From contig JANSLP010000301.1 in the NCBI GenBank assembly GCA_029298735.1, positions 1 through 39,804 of the forward strand: a stretch of DNA of 39,804 nt, in the 5' to 3' direction. Source of the DNA: Ophiostoma sp. CBS 140.51 (Eukaryota > Ascomycota > Sordariomycetes > Ophiostomatales > Ophiostomataceae). A program made the translations under genes and the position numbers. This document shows, in pieces, positions 30,129 to 39,804 of the stretch. Position 1 is the stretch's first letter; every line of letters begins with the position of its first letter. The notes below the pieces were generated by a model, which was not told the DNA's origin, made no database searches, and saw only the letters and a list, made by a program, of their open reading frames with translations.

Positions 30129-32012
30129 CTACTCCGCCCGACGGGCAGCCAAAAGGTGCTGAAACTCGGCCAAAAAGCCGCGCGTGTCGGCGGCAGCAAC
30201 AGGCTCACACGTCTCACGAGCTTTTTGAATGCGCTCGGCCGTCAACAAGAAGCTCCGCGGCAGCTCGGCATGGCCGCCAGCCTGAAGGGGAAGCGTAACA
30301 ACGACTTTATCAGCATCACCTGCAGCCGCGTCATAGCCCAAGTCCCGCTTGATCATTCCGGCTACGGCACGCCCGCAGAGCGATGTTGACGGCATACCGT
30401 GGCCCGTGAAACCCGCAGCCAGGTACAGACCGTCACCGCCGCTTTCTTCAGAGGGAACACGACCAACCCACGGGTTCGCATCCCGCGAGAAACCCATGAT
30501 TCCCGTCCACTCGTAGTCGGCCTCGAGCTGAGCGGCAGGCTCGCCATTGCTATCGTCACCGCCGACAGCGAGGACGGGGGCCAAGTTCGAGCGCAGGTAG
30601 CCCGCCACAGGCGTCTCGACCTCATCATCACGCCACTCGCCGACACCAGCTCCGGCTGCACGCTGCCGGCCACCGCCCCAGATAAAGTGGCCGCCCGAGG
30701 TGGACGATGGCGACGATGAAGAGGAAAAGGCAGAGGCGGAGGCGTTGCCACTGGACGATTGAGCCGATGAAGTAGCGGGCACAAGACGGCCACTGCTGCC
30801 ACTGGTGAACGGCCGCTGCACAAGGTACTCGTCACGGTTGCCGCCACGGGCTTGGCCACGGTCATGACCGACAAAGACGTAGCTGTGCGTCAAGCGGTCA
30901 GCCGGCGCGTTGGACGTGGTTGTGGTGGTTGTGGTCGTCGTCGTCTGCCCGTCCTTGGTCTCGACGACAGTGATGCTCGATTTGGAGGCACCATTGACTG
31001 ACGACGATGAGGAGGATGTAGACGAAGACGTCACGCCAGCCGGTGCGCTCTCGACCGTCCGGCTCGTCTCGACCTTGGTGTCGCTGCTCGGTGGCACAAG
31101 GGCAGCAATCTGGGCCCGCACGGGCACGACAAGATCGGCCAGACTACGCGGCAGCAGGTGCGATGAATAGCCGTTGGTAGCCAGCAGCACAGCCTTGGCA
31201 TTGACCTTGCCGCGGGGGGTCTCAACAACCCATGACGAAGACGAGGATGCGTCCTTCTTGACACTCAAGACTGGCGTGTTGGTCTGCAGGTTAAAGGCGC
31301 CCGAGGCGGCGTGCTTCTCCACCAGCCGCTCCAGCACCCACACGACCAGCTTGTACGGCCACACGGACGCGGCATTCTGCTGCACGAGCGCGCCCGCTGC
31401 GCCGCGCAGACGGAGGTCGTCAAGAGTCTTTCCCTCAGCGGTATCGTCTGCTTTAACAACTGTGATTTGGTCTGCCAGGTCGGGCCGCTTCTCACGCAAG
31501 GTTGACACCAGCTCCTCGGCCAGGGCAAACAGATCCTTGTCCAGGTATGCGTGGACACCACCACCGGGGAGTGTGCGCCAGTCGCAGGGCACGTCGTGTT
31601 CAGCAACAAAGCGCTCGAGGAAGTGGAACGTGGCGAGCTCAAAGTCGGAGACGTCGTAGGCGGACGAGTAGACCATGGGCTGGCAATGGCCGCCGTTGCG
31701 ACCCGTGGCACCAAAACACGCCTCGCGGGCTTCAAGGAGGAGGACTTTGGGCGAGGACGAAGAAGAATCGCCTGCACCCTCGAGTAGAGCATCTGCAGCG
31801 AAACTGCCAGTGATGCCGCTGCCGACAACAACGACGTCAACTTCAGCAGGCAACTCTTCAGTTGTGCGATGGCCAAACAGAACCTTGGACGGGTTCTGCA
31901 GCCAGTATGAGGTCGACGGGTTGTCGCTGGGCAGGCCGGCAACGGGGTGATGATCGACGGACGACGCGGCAGCAGCCGTGCTGCCCTCAGGCGCTTCTTC
32001 GTAGACAGTCAT
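30129..32012 (-). CDS. DAO-family FAD-dependent oxidoreductase
   Basis: Intronless gene for 627 residues, related to the D-amino-acid oxidase and glycine oxidase superfamily and to bacterial gamma-glutamylputrescine oxidase. The FAD-binding Rossmann fold starts at residue 58 with GSGITG at 64-69, the acidic residue that binds ribose is Glu94 in LLLEAR, and GATGRNGGH at 101-109 is the typical flavin contact. The C-terminal substrate half keeps YEWTGIMGFSRDANPWVGRVP and LYLAAGFTGHGMPST. A Ser-rich and poly-Thr insertion (about residues 300-370) and a second Ser/Gly-rich insertion (about 400-435) interrupt the fold and are unusual for the family. The substrate, likely an amine or amino acid, cannot be told from sequence. 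No signal peptide or peroxisomal SKL ending is seen (C-terminus RRAE). Confidence 0.87.
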   Translation of the reverse strand: MTVYEEAPEGSTAAAASSVDHHPVAGLPSDNPSTSYWLQNPSKVLFGHRTTEELPAEVDVVVVGSGITGSFAADALLEGAGDSSSSSPKVLLLEAREACFGATGRNGGHCQPMVYSSAYDVSDFELATFHFLERFVAEHDVPCDWRTLPGGGVHAYLDKDLFALAEELVSTLREKRPDLADQITVVKADDTAEGKTLDDLRLRGAAGALVQQNAASVWPYKLVVWVLERLVEKHAASGAFNLQTNTPVLSVKKDASSSSSWVVETPRGKVNAKAVLLATNGYSSHLLPRSLADLVVPVRAQIAALVPPSSDTKVETSRTVESAPAGVTSSSTSSSSSSVNGASKSSITVVETKDGQTTTTTTTTTTSNAPADRLTHSYVFVGHDRGQARGGNRDEYLVQRPFTSGSSGRLVPATSSAQSSSGNASASAFSSSSSPSSTSGGHFIWGGGRQRAAGAGVGEWRDDEVETPVAGYLRSNLAPVLAVGGDDSNGEPAAQLEADYEWTGIMGFSRDANPWVGRVPSEESGGDGLYLAAGFTGHGMPSTSLCGRAVAGMIKRDLGYDAAAGDADKVVVTLPLQAGGHAELPRSFLLTAERIQKARETCEPVAAADTRGFLAEFQHLLAARRAE

Positions 32013-33448
32013 GGTGGTGGCGATGTGAGGGATGTAAATGGGAGATAAAGAGGGGATGTTCAGGATAGGTTCAAGATTAAGATTGCAGTGCAGGGTATAT
32101 TATTGTATTTCTGGATTTAATTATTAAACTTCTTTTCTTTTCAACACCTTCGCTTATCGTCTTATATGCTTTGTTGACGATTGACGATTCCATGAGGGGA
32201 AGCTGGAGTACGGGCTGGAGAAGGAGGGGGCAAGCTATCGCGTTGCAAGCGGACGAATGACGTGGAGCCGTTTCTCGGCTCCTATCACCAGAAGAGGAAG
32301 CTATCGTACCATTGCACGCGCTGGTATGTGAGTGCCTTAAACAATACATACGCAGCAATTACGACATTTAAAACAACGTAACTCTCCAAACGCAACACTG
32401 GCTCGTCATTCTTAGGCTCCCGCTTTTCAAAAAGGATTTGTTTATAAATCGACAAAATTCACGACAGAATAACATGGAATTGAATTCAGTTGATTTTGTT
32501 AGAGCTCGTTGATATCTCGGGATGTTAGCTGTGAATTTGGTTTGAGTTGGCCTGCATTGGGCTCAATTGCACCTTCTTGTGACTTTCTTTAGCGACGGGT
32601 AGTAGCGGGATAGCTTATTTTGACTTGGCAGCTGCAAGGTCAACTTTAATGTGACCTCTACACACCGAGAAGCTTTGGAAACATCAGACGGTCGAGAAGA
32701 TGAGCCGTGAAGAGAATAAGGATGACAGAAAGAATGAAGAAGAAGAAATAATGACGAACGAGTGACGAAGTCGAAACAGCCTTTGTTAGGCAGAATAAAT
32801 TCCATGTCTGTGAAAAGAAAGAAGGAGAGAAGAGGTCATAATATACCGACGCAAACAATGCCAGAGATATTCAAGATCGATTAACCTATTATGAGAATAT
32901 AAAACAGTAATATTCACAAAGAAAAGGAAGTAGATATGAGATTCGTTTTGTTGATTTTTGTGCAAAATAATATGAAATAAAACACAAAAAAACGAAATTC
33001 GATATCATCTTGTGAGTAAAAAACTCCTGCGATATAAAGCACATGACAGTTAAATTGAAGACACGCCATGCAAACGTTGTATACACTCATCAGTCAGATC
33101 ACGCCCTGGATCGTTCATGTGATTTCATGTTTCTTTCATTGTCATTCTGTCGTCTTCTTTTTAAAATCGTCCGTGGAATATGATGAAACCGAAACGAGCG
33201 ATAAGCCATAGCCATGTAAATCCAGTCAAACTGCAAATCAAAAAAGTCTAGGTGCCCGTCCATGCTCTCTCTTTTCCGTGCACTGCTTCATGCAATTTTG
33301 TGTGTACATTGTACATTGTACTTTTTCACTGTCTCACCGACCACATTGCAGGTATCAAAAACCGACAGTCGACGTTAAACAAAAACACCGTAAAAAGCGA
33401 ACCGAGCAAGAAGCAAGCAATAAATCAAACACCTCTGTCTTAACCACC
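32013..33448. other. AT-rich gene-free region
   Basis: Contains the promoter of the oxidoreductase at its left end and the 3' UTR of eIF2 beta at its right end. The middle (about 32350-33250) is distinctly AT-rich and holds only short open frames. No transposon ends or tRNA recognised. Confidence 0.5.
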
Positions 33449-35235
33449 TTAACCCTGAGTCTTCTTTCTCTTGCCGACCTGGGCAGAGAAACCAGTCTTG
33501 ATGGCAGTGACCGACCGTCTGGATCCGCACGAGTTGCAGGTAATGAAGTACAGACGGTTCTCGCCCTTGCTGAGCTCAGTATCGGGGGACTTGCACGTTT
33601 TGCAGACGACATATTCGACTGCGGGGAGTTAGCGATGAACTGACGAGTCTCGACAAAATTCTGATACACGGATGAAGGACTCACTGATATATTTCCGCAA
33701 AACGTTCTCAATCTGCTTCTGTTGGAACCGACCGCGAATGACGAGTCGCCGGGAGCCGTCGACGGAACCCGTGGTACCCAGCTCAGCAAGCAGGTACAGG
33801 GTAATGTGGTCTTCTGTGCGCTTCATACGCTTGGCCACCTCGGTAATGTTGGCAAAGATGGTCTTCTTGTTGCCTTCGCGCATGCACTGCGGTGGCGGGA
33901 TCTTGTAGCTGCGCGAGCCGCTGGTCGCGTGGTCCGGGTTCTTGAGCTCCAGGACATGGTAGAAACGCGACAGCAGCATCGTAAAGGGGATGGGCGGCGT
34001 GGCCGCGTCGTGCTGCCAGATACCCGTGCCCTTGTCCATGTCGCCCTCCTCGACGACCGCCTCGGACTCGTCGCCGGCACCGTCGCGCAGCTCAAGCGCC
34101 TTGAGCTTCTCGGCAAACTCGTCGCCGTCCTCGGCCGCAGCCTTGTCCTTTGACGACTTCTTCTTCTTCTTCTTCTTGAGCGTCAGGTCGAGTCCGCCGT
34201 CGTCGCCAGCGGGGGCATCGCCCTCAGCACCCTCCTCGTCGCCCTCGGCCTTCTTCTTTGTCGACTTCTTCTTCTTCTTCTTGAGGAGGCTTAGGTCAAG
34301 ACCATCCTCGCCAGTCGCGGCGGCGCCGGCAGCAGCGGCAGCAGCATCGGCAGCAGACTCGAGCGCGGCAGACAGGGCCGGGCTGCGGGGGCTGTGGGAC
34401 ACGGCCGTGTCCTTTGTGTCGTCAATGGCCTCGGTCGAAGGCATGGTGACGTGTCCGTCGGCGTCGATAACTAGGGCTTCTTCGGTAAAGGCAACGGATT
34501 TCCGCGGTTTGCGTTCGGAGGTCTGGAAGTCGAAAGTTGTGGTGTTAGATAAGGAATTGATAGATGATGTTGATGTTATGTTGAGTGAAAGACGAGATAA
34601 TGAAAAATCGTCACGAAAAAGGCCCAAACGGAAAAGGAACGAGTCCAGATAAAGCGGGGACAAAAACGGGGAGTGGAGGGGGGTGGTCGTTCTTGGAGGT
34701 CTTGAGTAGGAGAAAGAGAGGCAAAAGGCAAGGTGAAGGCAAAAGGCTCAAAAGGAGTCACCACCAAACGCTCGTGTGCTGTCGTGCCGTAATTTTTTTC
34801 TTGGTCTTTTTCGGATTTTTGGCCTATTTTTCCAGCGCGTGCAATCACCCACACAAATGGAAAGAGGTGCCAGTGGCGGGGTTGCGTTGACCAACGAGAA
34901 GGCGGGGCGGTGACTGCCTTCCTCTGAGTCATCCTGGCTATTTGAACCATTGTGGATGCATTGTGAATTGATTGTGGGATATTTTTCTGATGCAACCAGG
35001 AGGGAAGGCGCGCTAGCGGCCTAGCACAGGTCGCACTTGCGGTTTGCGGCGGGCGACAGACAGCAGCCGTGGAAGTGCGAGGTGCAGAGAAATGGAAGGT
35101 GCACAGAGCAGTGAAACGGGAAGGCGCAAAGGCAAAGAACCCCAGAGAACAATAACGAGGTGCAGCAAAATGAGCCGACAGGAGCTCATCATCGGAGTAA
35201 AGAAAGGTTCAACGTACAGGGAGCTCAGTTGCCAT
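33449..35235 (-). CDS. SUI3: Translation initiation factor eIF2 beta subunit
   Basis: Subunit of the eIF2 complex that brings initiator Met-tRNA to the 40S ribosome. Three exons, 35235-35218, 34522-33685 and 33618-33449, give 341 residues. The first exon encodes only MATELP and ends at GTACGT; splicing to 34522 yields MATELPTSERKPRKSVAFTEE, which agrees with fungal eIF2 beta N-termini. No ATG lies in frame between 34522 and the first exon that would give a better start. Two lysine boxes (LLKKKKKKSTKKK and LTLKKKKKKKSSKDK), used by eIF5 and eIF2B epsilon, are present where yeast has three. The core domain runs from LLSRFYHVL to QIENVLRKYI, and the C-terminal zinc ribbon has CKTC and CNSC. Intron 1 is 695 nt, intron 2 is 66 nt. 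Confidence 0.93.
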
Positions 35236-36027
35236 GATTGCGGTTGTTTGTGTTTTGGCGGGTTGTTTGCCAGGGGTTGATTTGTTGGGATATTGAAAGT
35301 AAAAGGCTGTCGAGGAGCCAAGGGATCGAATCAAGAAAAGGGAGAGTCCAAAGGTCGTTCGTTCGGAGCAAAAGGACCACAACAGGAGCAGAAATCAGGG
35401 AAGCTGTGTTGAGTGTAGAGTGTCATACGCCGTAAAGTGTGCAGCAAATAGTAGGGTGGTGCGTTCGACAATGGCAGTTGTTTCAGCCAATCCGCACCGA
35501 GGGCGCGTAGTTGTTTCGATGCAAGCAGCACGTTGAAGGGTGGGGGAGTGCAGCGCGGGTGCGTTGGATGCAATGAACGAGAACCGGGACGGGTGTGCGT
35601 TCGGGATGTCGTCGTTAATTGATGATGTTGAAGAAGAGGTTGAGATAGAGAAAGAAGATCAAAGTGATATTAAACGAGAAGTAGGTGGAAGAGGCGATGC
35701 TCACGGGCATACCAAACAAGGAAGGCGAAGGAGACCTGGAACTGGGACTGGAAACAGCGCGAACGACGAACATGCGACAGAGGGGCTGCTTGAGGAAGGG
35801 GCGTTCGGGGGGTTTACAGGGTGGGCTGTTGCCGTCATCAGGGCCACTCGTCTGCTGTTAGGGCGATCAGGTGATTTTGGCGGAATCGACCAATCAGACG
35901 CGGCAGATGGCGCCCCGCGAGAGCTGGGCAGCTGGAGCTTCCGACCTCAAGCGAACTCGGCTAAGTTGAAGTTCGAGACTGACGACAACGACAACAACCC
36001 TCGTTCGTTCACCATCCACACCACACA
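35236..36027. promoter_or_regulatory. Divergent promoter between eIF2 beta and MIM2
   Basis: The 792-bp gap must drive both genes. A CCAAT box at 35890-35894 is 134 bp upstream of the MIM2 start. The open frames in the region lack gene-like features. Confidence 0.55.
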
Positions 36028-36542
36028 ATGTCCGAATCAATATTAATACCCGACACGGGCTCCGAGATGTCAGCATCGACGTCCGAGTCGTTTGTACTGG
36101 CCGACCCTTCTCCGTCGGCAACCACCACTCTGCCGCCACGGCATGCCGATGTTGAAGACGGCGATGATCAGCTGGACGAAGACGACGATGAGGATGGCGA
36201 GCTCGACTCGCTGCCGTCCATCTCGACAAGTGTGCTGAGCCCCTCAGACGCTGGCACTGACGAAACGTCTGACGCCCAGCGCGAGTGGGAGGCCAGTCTC
36301 GAACAGCTGCAACTGATGCTGACGATGGTGCTTGTGCCCTTTGCCGGCAAGTATCTCGGCCGCAAGTTTGCCTACTGGAGTGAGTGCCCTGGTCCAATGA
36401 ACTTATAATATTGTCGAAAGAGTGAGGCTGACCAACAGGCTGGGCACGATACATGGAGTGGGCACACGATGTCGAGATCATGTGGACAAATAAGAAGGCC
36501 TTTAAGGTTGCCGGCGCCATTGGCGCTGCAGCGACTCTGTGA
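36028..36542 (+). CDS. MIM2: MIM2, mitochondrial outer-membrane import complex subunit
   Basis: Small protein of 151 residues from exons 36028-36379 and 36439-36542 (59-nt intron, donor GTGAGT). It should act with Mim1 in the complex that inserts helical proteins into the mitochondrial outer membrane. The N-terminal half is acidic and Ser-rich (DDQLDEDDDEDGELD). The conserved C-terminal part begins AQREWEASLEQLQLMLTMVLVPFAGKYLGRKFAYW, which forms the single membrane helix, then continues WARYMEWAHDVEIMWTNKKAFK. The family fit is through this block and the size. The start is the first ATG after the promoter, in context CACAATGTC. Confidence 0.85.
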
Positions 36543-36929
36543 GGATGACGGTATGATCTTGACGGGATATACGAGGCACAAATATGTGGCTATGCTCAAG
36601 CCTTTTTATTTGATTTTTATACATTTTTTTCTCGAGAAACGAAGGCGTTACAAAAGGATCTCAACATTCACAACATGGCATTTTGTACATACAGCATCAA
36701 TACAGCATATTTACCAAGTCCTCTTTTTGGATCTTGCGGGCAGGGACAACCACAAAGTACATCTTCTTCCCTGTTGCTCGTTCAAAGTTCGTGTTTTATG
36801 GATTTTTATATTTATTTTGGATATCATAAGTCGTTACAAAGGTAAGTATTCATATCAAACTGTCATAACAGGAGAACGACAACAAAGAACGAGCCAGCAT
36901 CATATCAATTTTTGGCCTTGACCACCACC
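36543..36929. other. Convergent 3' region of MIM2 and AAA ATPase genes
   Basis: AT-rich interval between two gene ends, presumably both 3' UTRs. No further feature seen. Confidence 0.5.
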
Positions 36930-39643
36930 CTACTCGGCTTTCGACTTCGCCTCGATCATAAACAGCTTGAAGCCGGCGCTCATCTTGATCACGGCCCGTA
37001 GGTGTGCTTCGGTGACGGTGACGCCCACCTGGCCACCGCTGCCATTGTTCTCCTCCTCCTCGATCTTGTCCAGCGCATCCGCCTCGGCCAGTGCCACGGC
37101 CGTTTGCAGTGCATTGCGGATTTCACGCCCATTGAGCTCCAGCGCGTGCACCTCGGCATCCTCGTATGCATACTCCCGCGCACTGCGCAGCACAAAGATG
37201 CGACCCCCGCTGTCGCGCTCAATGCGCGCAAAGTGCTGCATCCACACACGACGGCGGCTCTCGGCCGACAGCGGGCGGTAGTGCAGGGCAACGTGGATAC
37301 GGCTCGTGAAGGCGTCGTCAAACGTCTCGACACGGTTGGTCGTCAAGAAGAGCACACCGCGGAAGTACTCGAGCGCTCTCAAAAAGACCGAGACGAGTCC
37401 GTTGCGGCGCAGATCGCTGGCACGGCGCGCCTCCAAAAACACATCGGCCTCGTCGAGCAGCACCAGGGCACCATAGCGCTCGCCCAACCGCAAGTACATG
37501 TCCAGGTTGCGCTCGACGGCATCCGGGTTCATCTCGGTGCTAATGTCGCCCGACGTCAGGGCCAGCAGAGGACGCTGTGCCAGCTCGGCAATGCACTCGG
37601 CCGTGCACGTCTTGCCGACACCAGGAGAGCCGTGAAGCAAAAAGATGCGGCCCTCGCCCTTGTTCTTGACAATATCGCGCGGCCAGGGGGCGACGCGGCC
37701 GTTGTCTTGGCCCTTGTCGGTGGTATTAGCAACAGTCTGATCCGTCCGCCCCCTGACGTCGTGTGCAAACTTGCCCACGAGAGCACGCACAGTCGTCTTG
37801 ATCTCGGCATCCAGCACGAGGTTTTCGAACGCCTCGTGGTCTGTTTGCACCGGCTGCAGCTGTGCTAGATGCACATAGAACCAGTCACGCTTGGACAGGA
37901 AAAAGGCAGGCACTTCGACCTCGCAGACCTGGTAAAACAGGTCGCTGGTCGGTGCCTTGCCGGAGGTGAGAGCCGCCTGAGTAAATTCGGAAAACCGGCC
38001 GGGCTGCTTGTCTTCCTGGTCCTCGTTATCCCAGCAGGTATCGCAGCCACATCGGGGTGCAAACTGCAGCAGCAACCCCATCTCAACGGGGGCTGGTGGT
38101 GGCGGTGGGCGCGGTGGCATGGCATTCACAATGGGAACGTTGTGGCCGCCGTACATGCCAGGCGGCATCATGGGCGGAGGGAAGATGGGGCGTCCAAGCT
38201 TGCCGTAGCCCGTGACGTCGACGACAACACGCTCGACAAGTTCGTTCTTGGACTTGGTAGACACAGTACCGTCGGCAGCCACAGAAGTGGTCTCGTCTGC
38301 TGCGGTGTTGTCTTCATCAGGAATAACGTACTCTTTGTACGCTGGCCCCTGAATCAGGTCCCAGAACTGGCGGCCCAGCTTGATCTGCCAGTCCTGCATG
38401 CTCAGTCCGTCCTGTGCCGCAAGATTCTCAGGGAAGAAGCGGGCCGGAACTAACGGCAGCTCCTGAATCGACTGCTCGCCCGTGAAAGCATGGACCGTGA
38501 ACACTGATGGCTCCCGCTTCAGCGATCCCTGGCTGTACACCAGACTCCAGCAGTGCACCCGTGTCTTCATCAAGTCTACATCCACCGACTTGATAATGTA
38601 TGCCCGCCAGTGCATCGACGACGCACCGCCTCCCAGTTGGCGTCCGGGAACTTGGGCGTACGCCACCTCGTGCGGCTTGTACAGCAACCACGACATGTTG
38701 AACGTCGCCATTGGCGGGTTTTGGGCATAGCGGCGCTCTTCGGCACGGCACCGGTCGCCGAGGGTGGACTGCAGGTAGTCGAGGAGTACATCAATGTGTT
38801 TGGCCGTTGTGGCCCGCTGCTGTTCGCCGTGGTACACGGGCTGGTTGTCACGGAACCGGGCCAGGTCCTCGCGCATGTGGTACAGTTTCGCGTACGGCTC
38901 CTTGAGCTGAGTCGCCATGGATGTGCTCTCGTTGACGGCATCAATGGCGTCTGTCAGGTACGGCGAGTGGATAATCATGCGCTTGGTGTCAACGGACTGG
39001 ACAGTGAACTGGCTGCGCACGGCGGCAATCTCCAGCTTTTGCAGTCTCCTTTGCATGGCCTTTTCGTCCTCGTCGTCGGCAAACTTCTCACTGTCGTCGT
39101 CGTCGTCGGCAATCTTCTCACTGTCGTCGTCGTCGTCGGCAATCTTCTCACTGTCGTCGTCGTCGTCGTCATCACTCCTGGTGGACTTCTCCTCCTCCTC
39201 GCCGTCATCATCATTCCCATTGTTCTCAATAGGACTATCTGCCGTGTAGTAGATGTTGCTAAACGGCGTGAGCTTCACCCTGGCGTGCCGGGACGTGCAG
39301 ACGGCCGTCGAGCGGATCTCAATCACCGGCTGGCCATCCGTCTGGGGCATCGCATCATCCGTGTCGGGGCCGTCCATGTTGATTTTGATCTCCTTGTTGG
39401 AGCCAATGGCTGGAGATGTTAGCAGAGGTTCACAGTATACATTCAAGAGTTTGTGGAGGTGTGCTCACTTCCATAGAGACGGCGGGACTCATCGACGTAG
39501 TTGACCGAGTACAACACATCGGGCGTCTCGATTGCGCCAAAGAGATTCTGTCCAGTCGCTTGGGAATCGACCGAGACAACGCTCGCGCTCGAGTCGCTGT
39601 CATTGTCCATTTCCCAATTGCGTCTACCCAATTTTCGAGGCAT
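36930..39643 (-). CDS. AAA ATPase with N-terminal DUF7025-type region
   Basis: Product of 884 residues from exons 39643-39469 and 39409-36930 (59-nt intron with a GCTAAC branch point). The N-terminus is hydrophilic and has an acidic repeat (about residues 95-135). A middle region (about 190-560, with HMREDLARFRDN, SWLLYKPHEVAYAQ, VDVTGYGKLGRPIFPPP) resembles the DUF7025-type domain that precedes AAA modules in many filamentous fungi. It ends near a cysteine motif CGCDTC. The AAA module has Walker A GSPGVGKT at 652-659, Walker B LLDEAD near 708-713, sensor LTTNRVETFDDAF and arginine finger SRIHVALHY, followed by a fungal AAA lid (NGREIRNALQTAVALAEAD). Catalytic residues look complete, so it should hydrolyse ATP. 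The cellular role of this family is unknown to me. The start at 39643 was chosen because the upstream ATG at 39748 adds unrelated hydrophobic sequence. Confidence 0.85.
39061..39180. repeat. 30-nt minisatellite coding for an acidic repeat
   Basis: Two identical 30-nt units (39091-39120 and 39121-39150) are flanked by diverged copies on both sides. They encode DDDDDSEKIA units in the AAA ATPase and keep its frame. Confidence 0.85.
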
Positions 39644-39804
39644 CTTGGCAGTGTTGATGGGATGGTAATGTGTAATGATGAATGATACGATATAAGTATA
39701 AAATAAAACAAAAGAAATGGCAAAAAGATGGGGTGCGCCAAACGCCACAAATGCAGTCTAAACTCCGCGCTTTAGTTGGAACTCCTCGCTCCGCTTGATT
39801 ACTC
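39644..39804. other. 5' flank of the AAA ATPase gene
   Basis: The last bases of the window hold the upstream leader of this gene. Too short to say more. Confidence 0.4.

Noticed and set aside
35540..36046. 168-codon open frame in the eIF2 beta-MIM2 gap
   Set aside because: It overlaps the start of MIM2 in another frame, has no motif and lies in promoter sequence.
38553..39422. 289-codon open frame antisense to the AAA ATPase
   Set aside because: It is a shadow frame over a conserved ATPase gene, and the Val-rich part comes from the minisatellite.

Overview
The window is nuclear DNA of a filamentous ascomycete, most likely a Sordariomycete. The evidence is GC-rich coding sequence, short introns (57-79 nt) with GTRNGT donors and RCTAAC branch points, CT-rich leaders, and typical families such as a NUC-2/PHO81-type SPX-ankyrin-GDPD protein, SNF1, PXA2, MIM2 and a DUF7025-type AAA ATPase. 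Genus-level placement is not supported. The introns and product names below come from reading splice sites and motifs by eye; no database search was run.

Layout, left to right: PXA2, a peroxisomal fatty-acyl ABC half-transporter (337-2690, minus), divergent from a PGA1-like GPI-mannosyltransferase II subunit (3651-4382, plus); a WW-domain protein with a long Q/P/G-rich tail (4793-6401, minus); the SPX-ankyrin-GDPD phosphate sensor (7968-12333, minus) behind a gene-free 2.4 kb; a mitochondrial PPR-type protein (14749-18009, minus), divergent from a CZIB/DUF866 zinc protein (18550-19259, plus); SNF1/AMPK alpha kinase (19791-22191, minus); a complete Tc1-family transposon with an intact DD34E transposase, TA target duplication and bipartite terminal repeats (23618-24976); a PXA-PX-Nexin_C sorting nexin (25853-29626, plus); a DAO-family FAD oxidoreductase (30129-32012, minus); eIF2 beta with a 695-nt first intron after a six-codon first exon (33449-35235, minus), divergent from MIM2 (36028-36542, plus); and a DUF7025-type AAA ATPase with an acidic minisatellite (36930-39643, minus).

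The genes do not form a cluster for one pathway. They are housekeeping genes of lipid import, GPI anchors, phosphate and carbon sensing, mitochondrial expression and import, and translation. I did not find a convincing new multi-gene system. The most unusual items are the transposon ends, two 10-nt-periodic promoter arrays that share an exact 11-mer, a 12-bp perfect hairpin in an unusually long intron of the phosphate sensor, FarA-type CCTCGG sites upstream of PXA2, C-rich telomere-like tracts in both PXA2 introns, and the long eIF2 beta intron.
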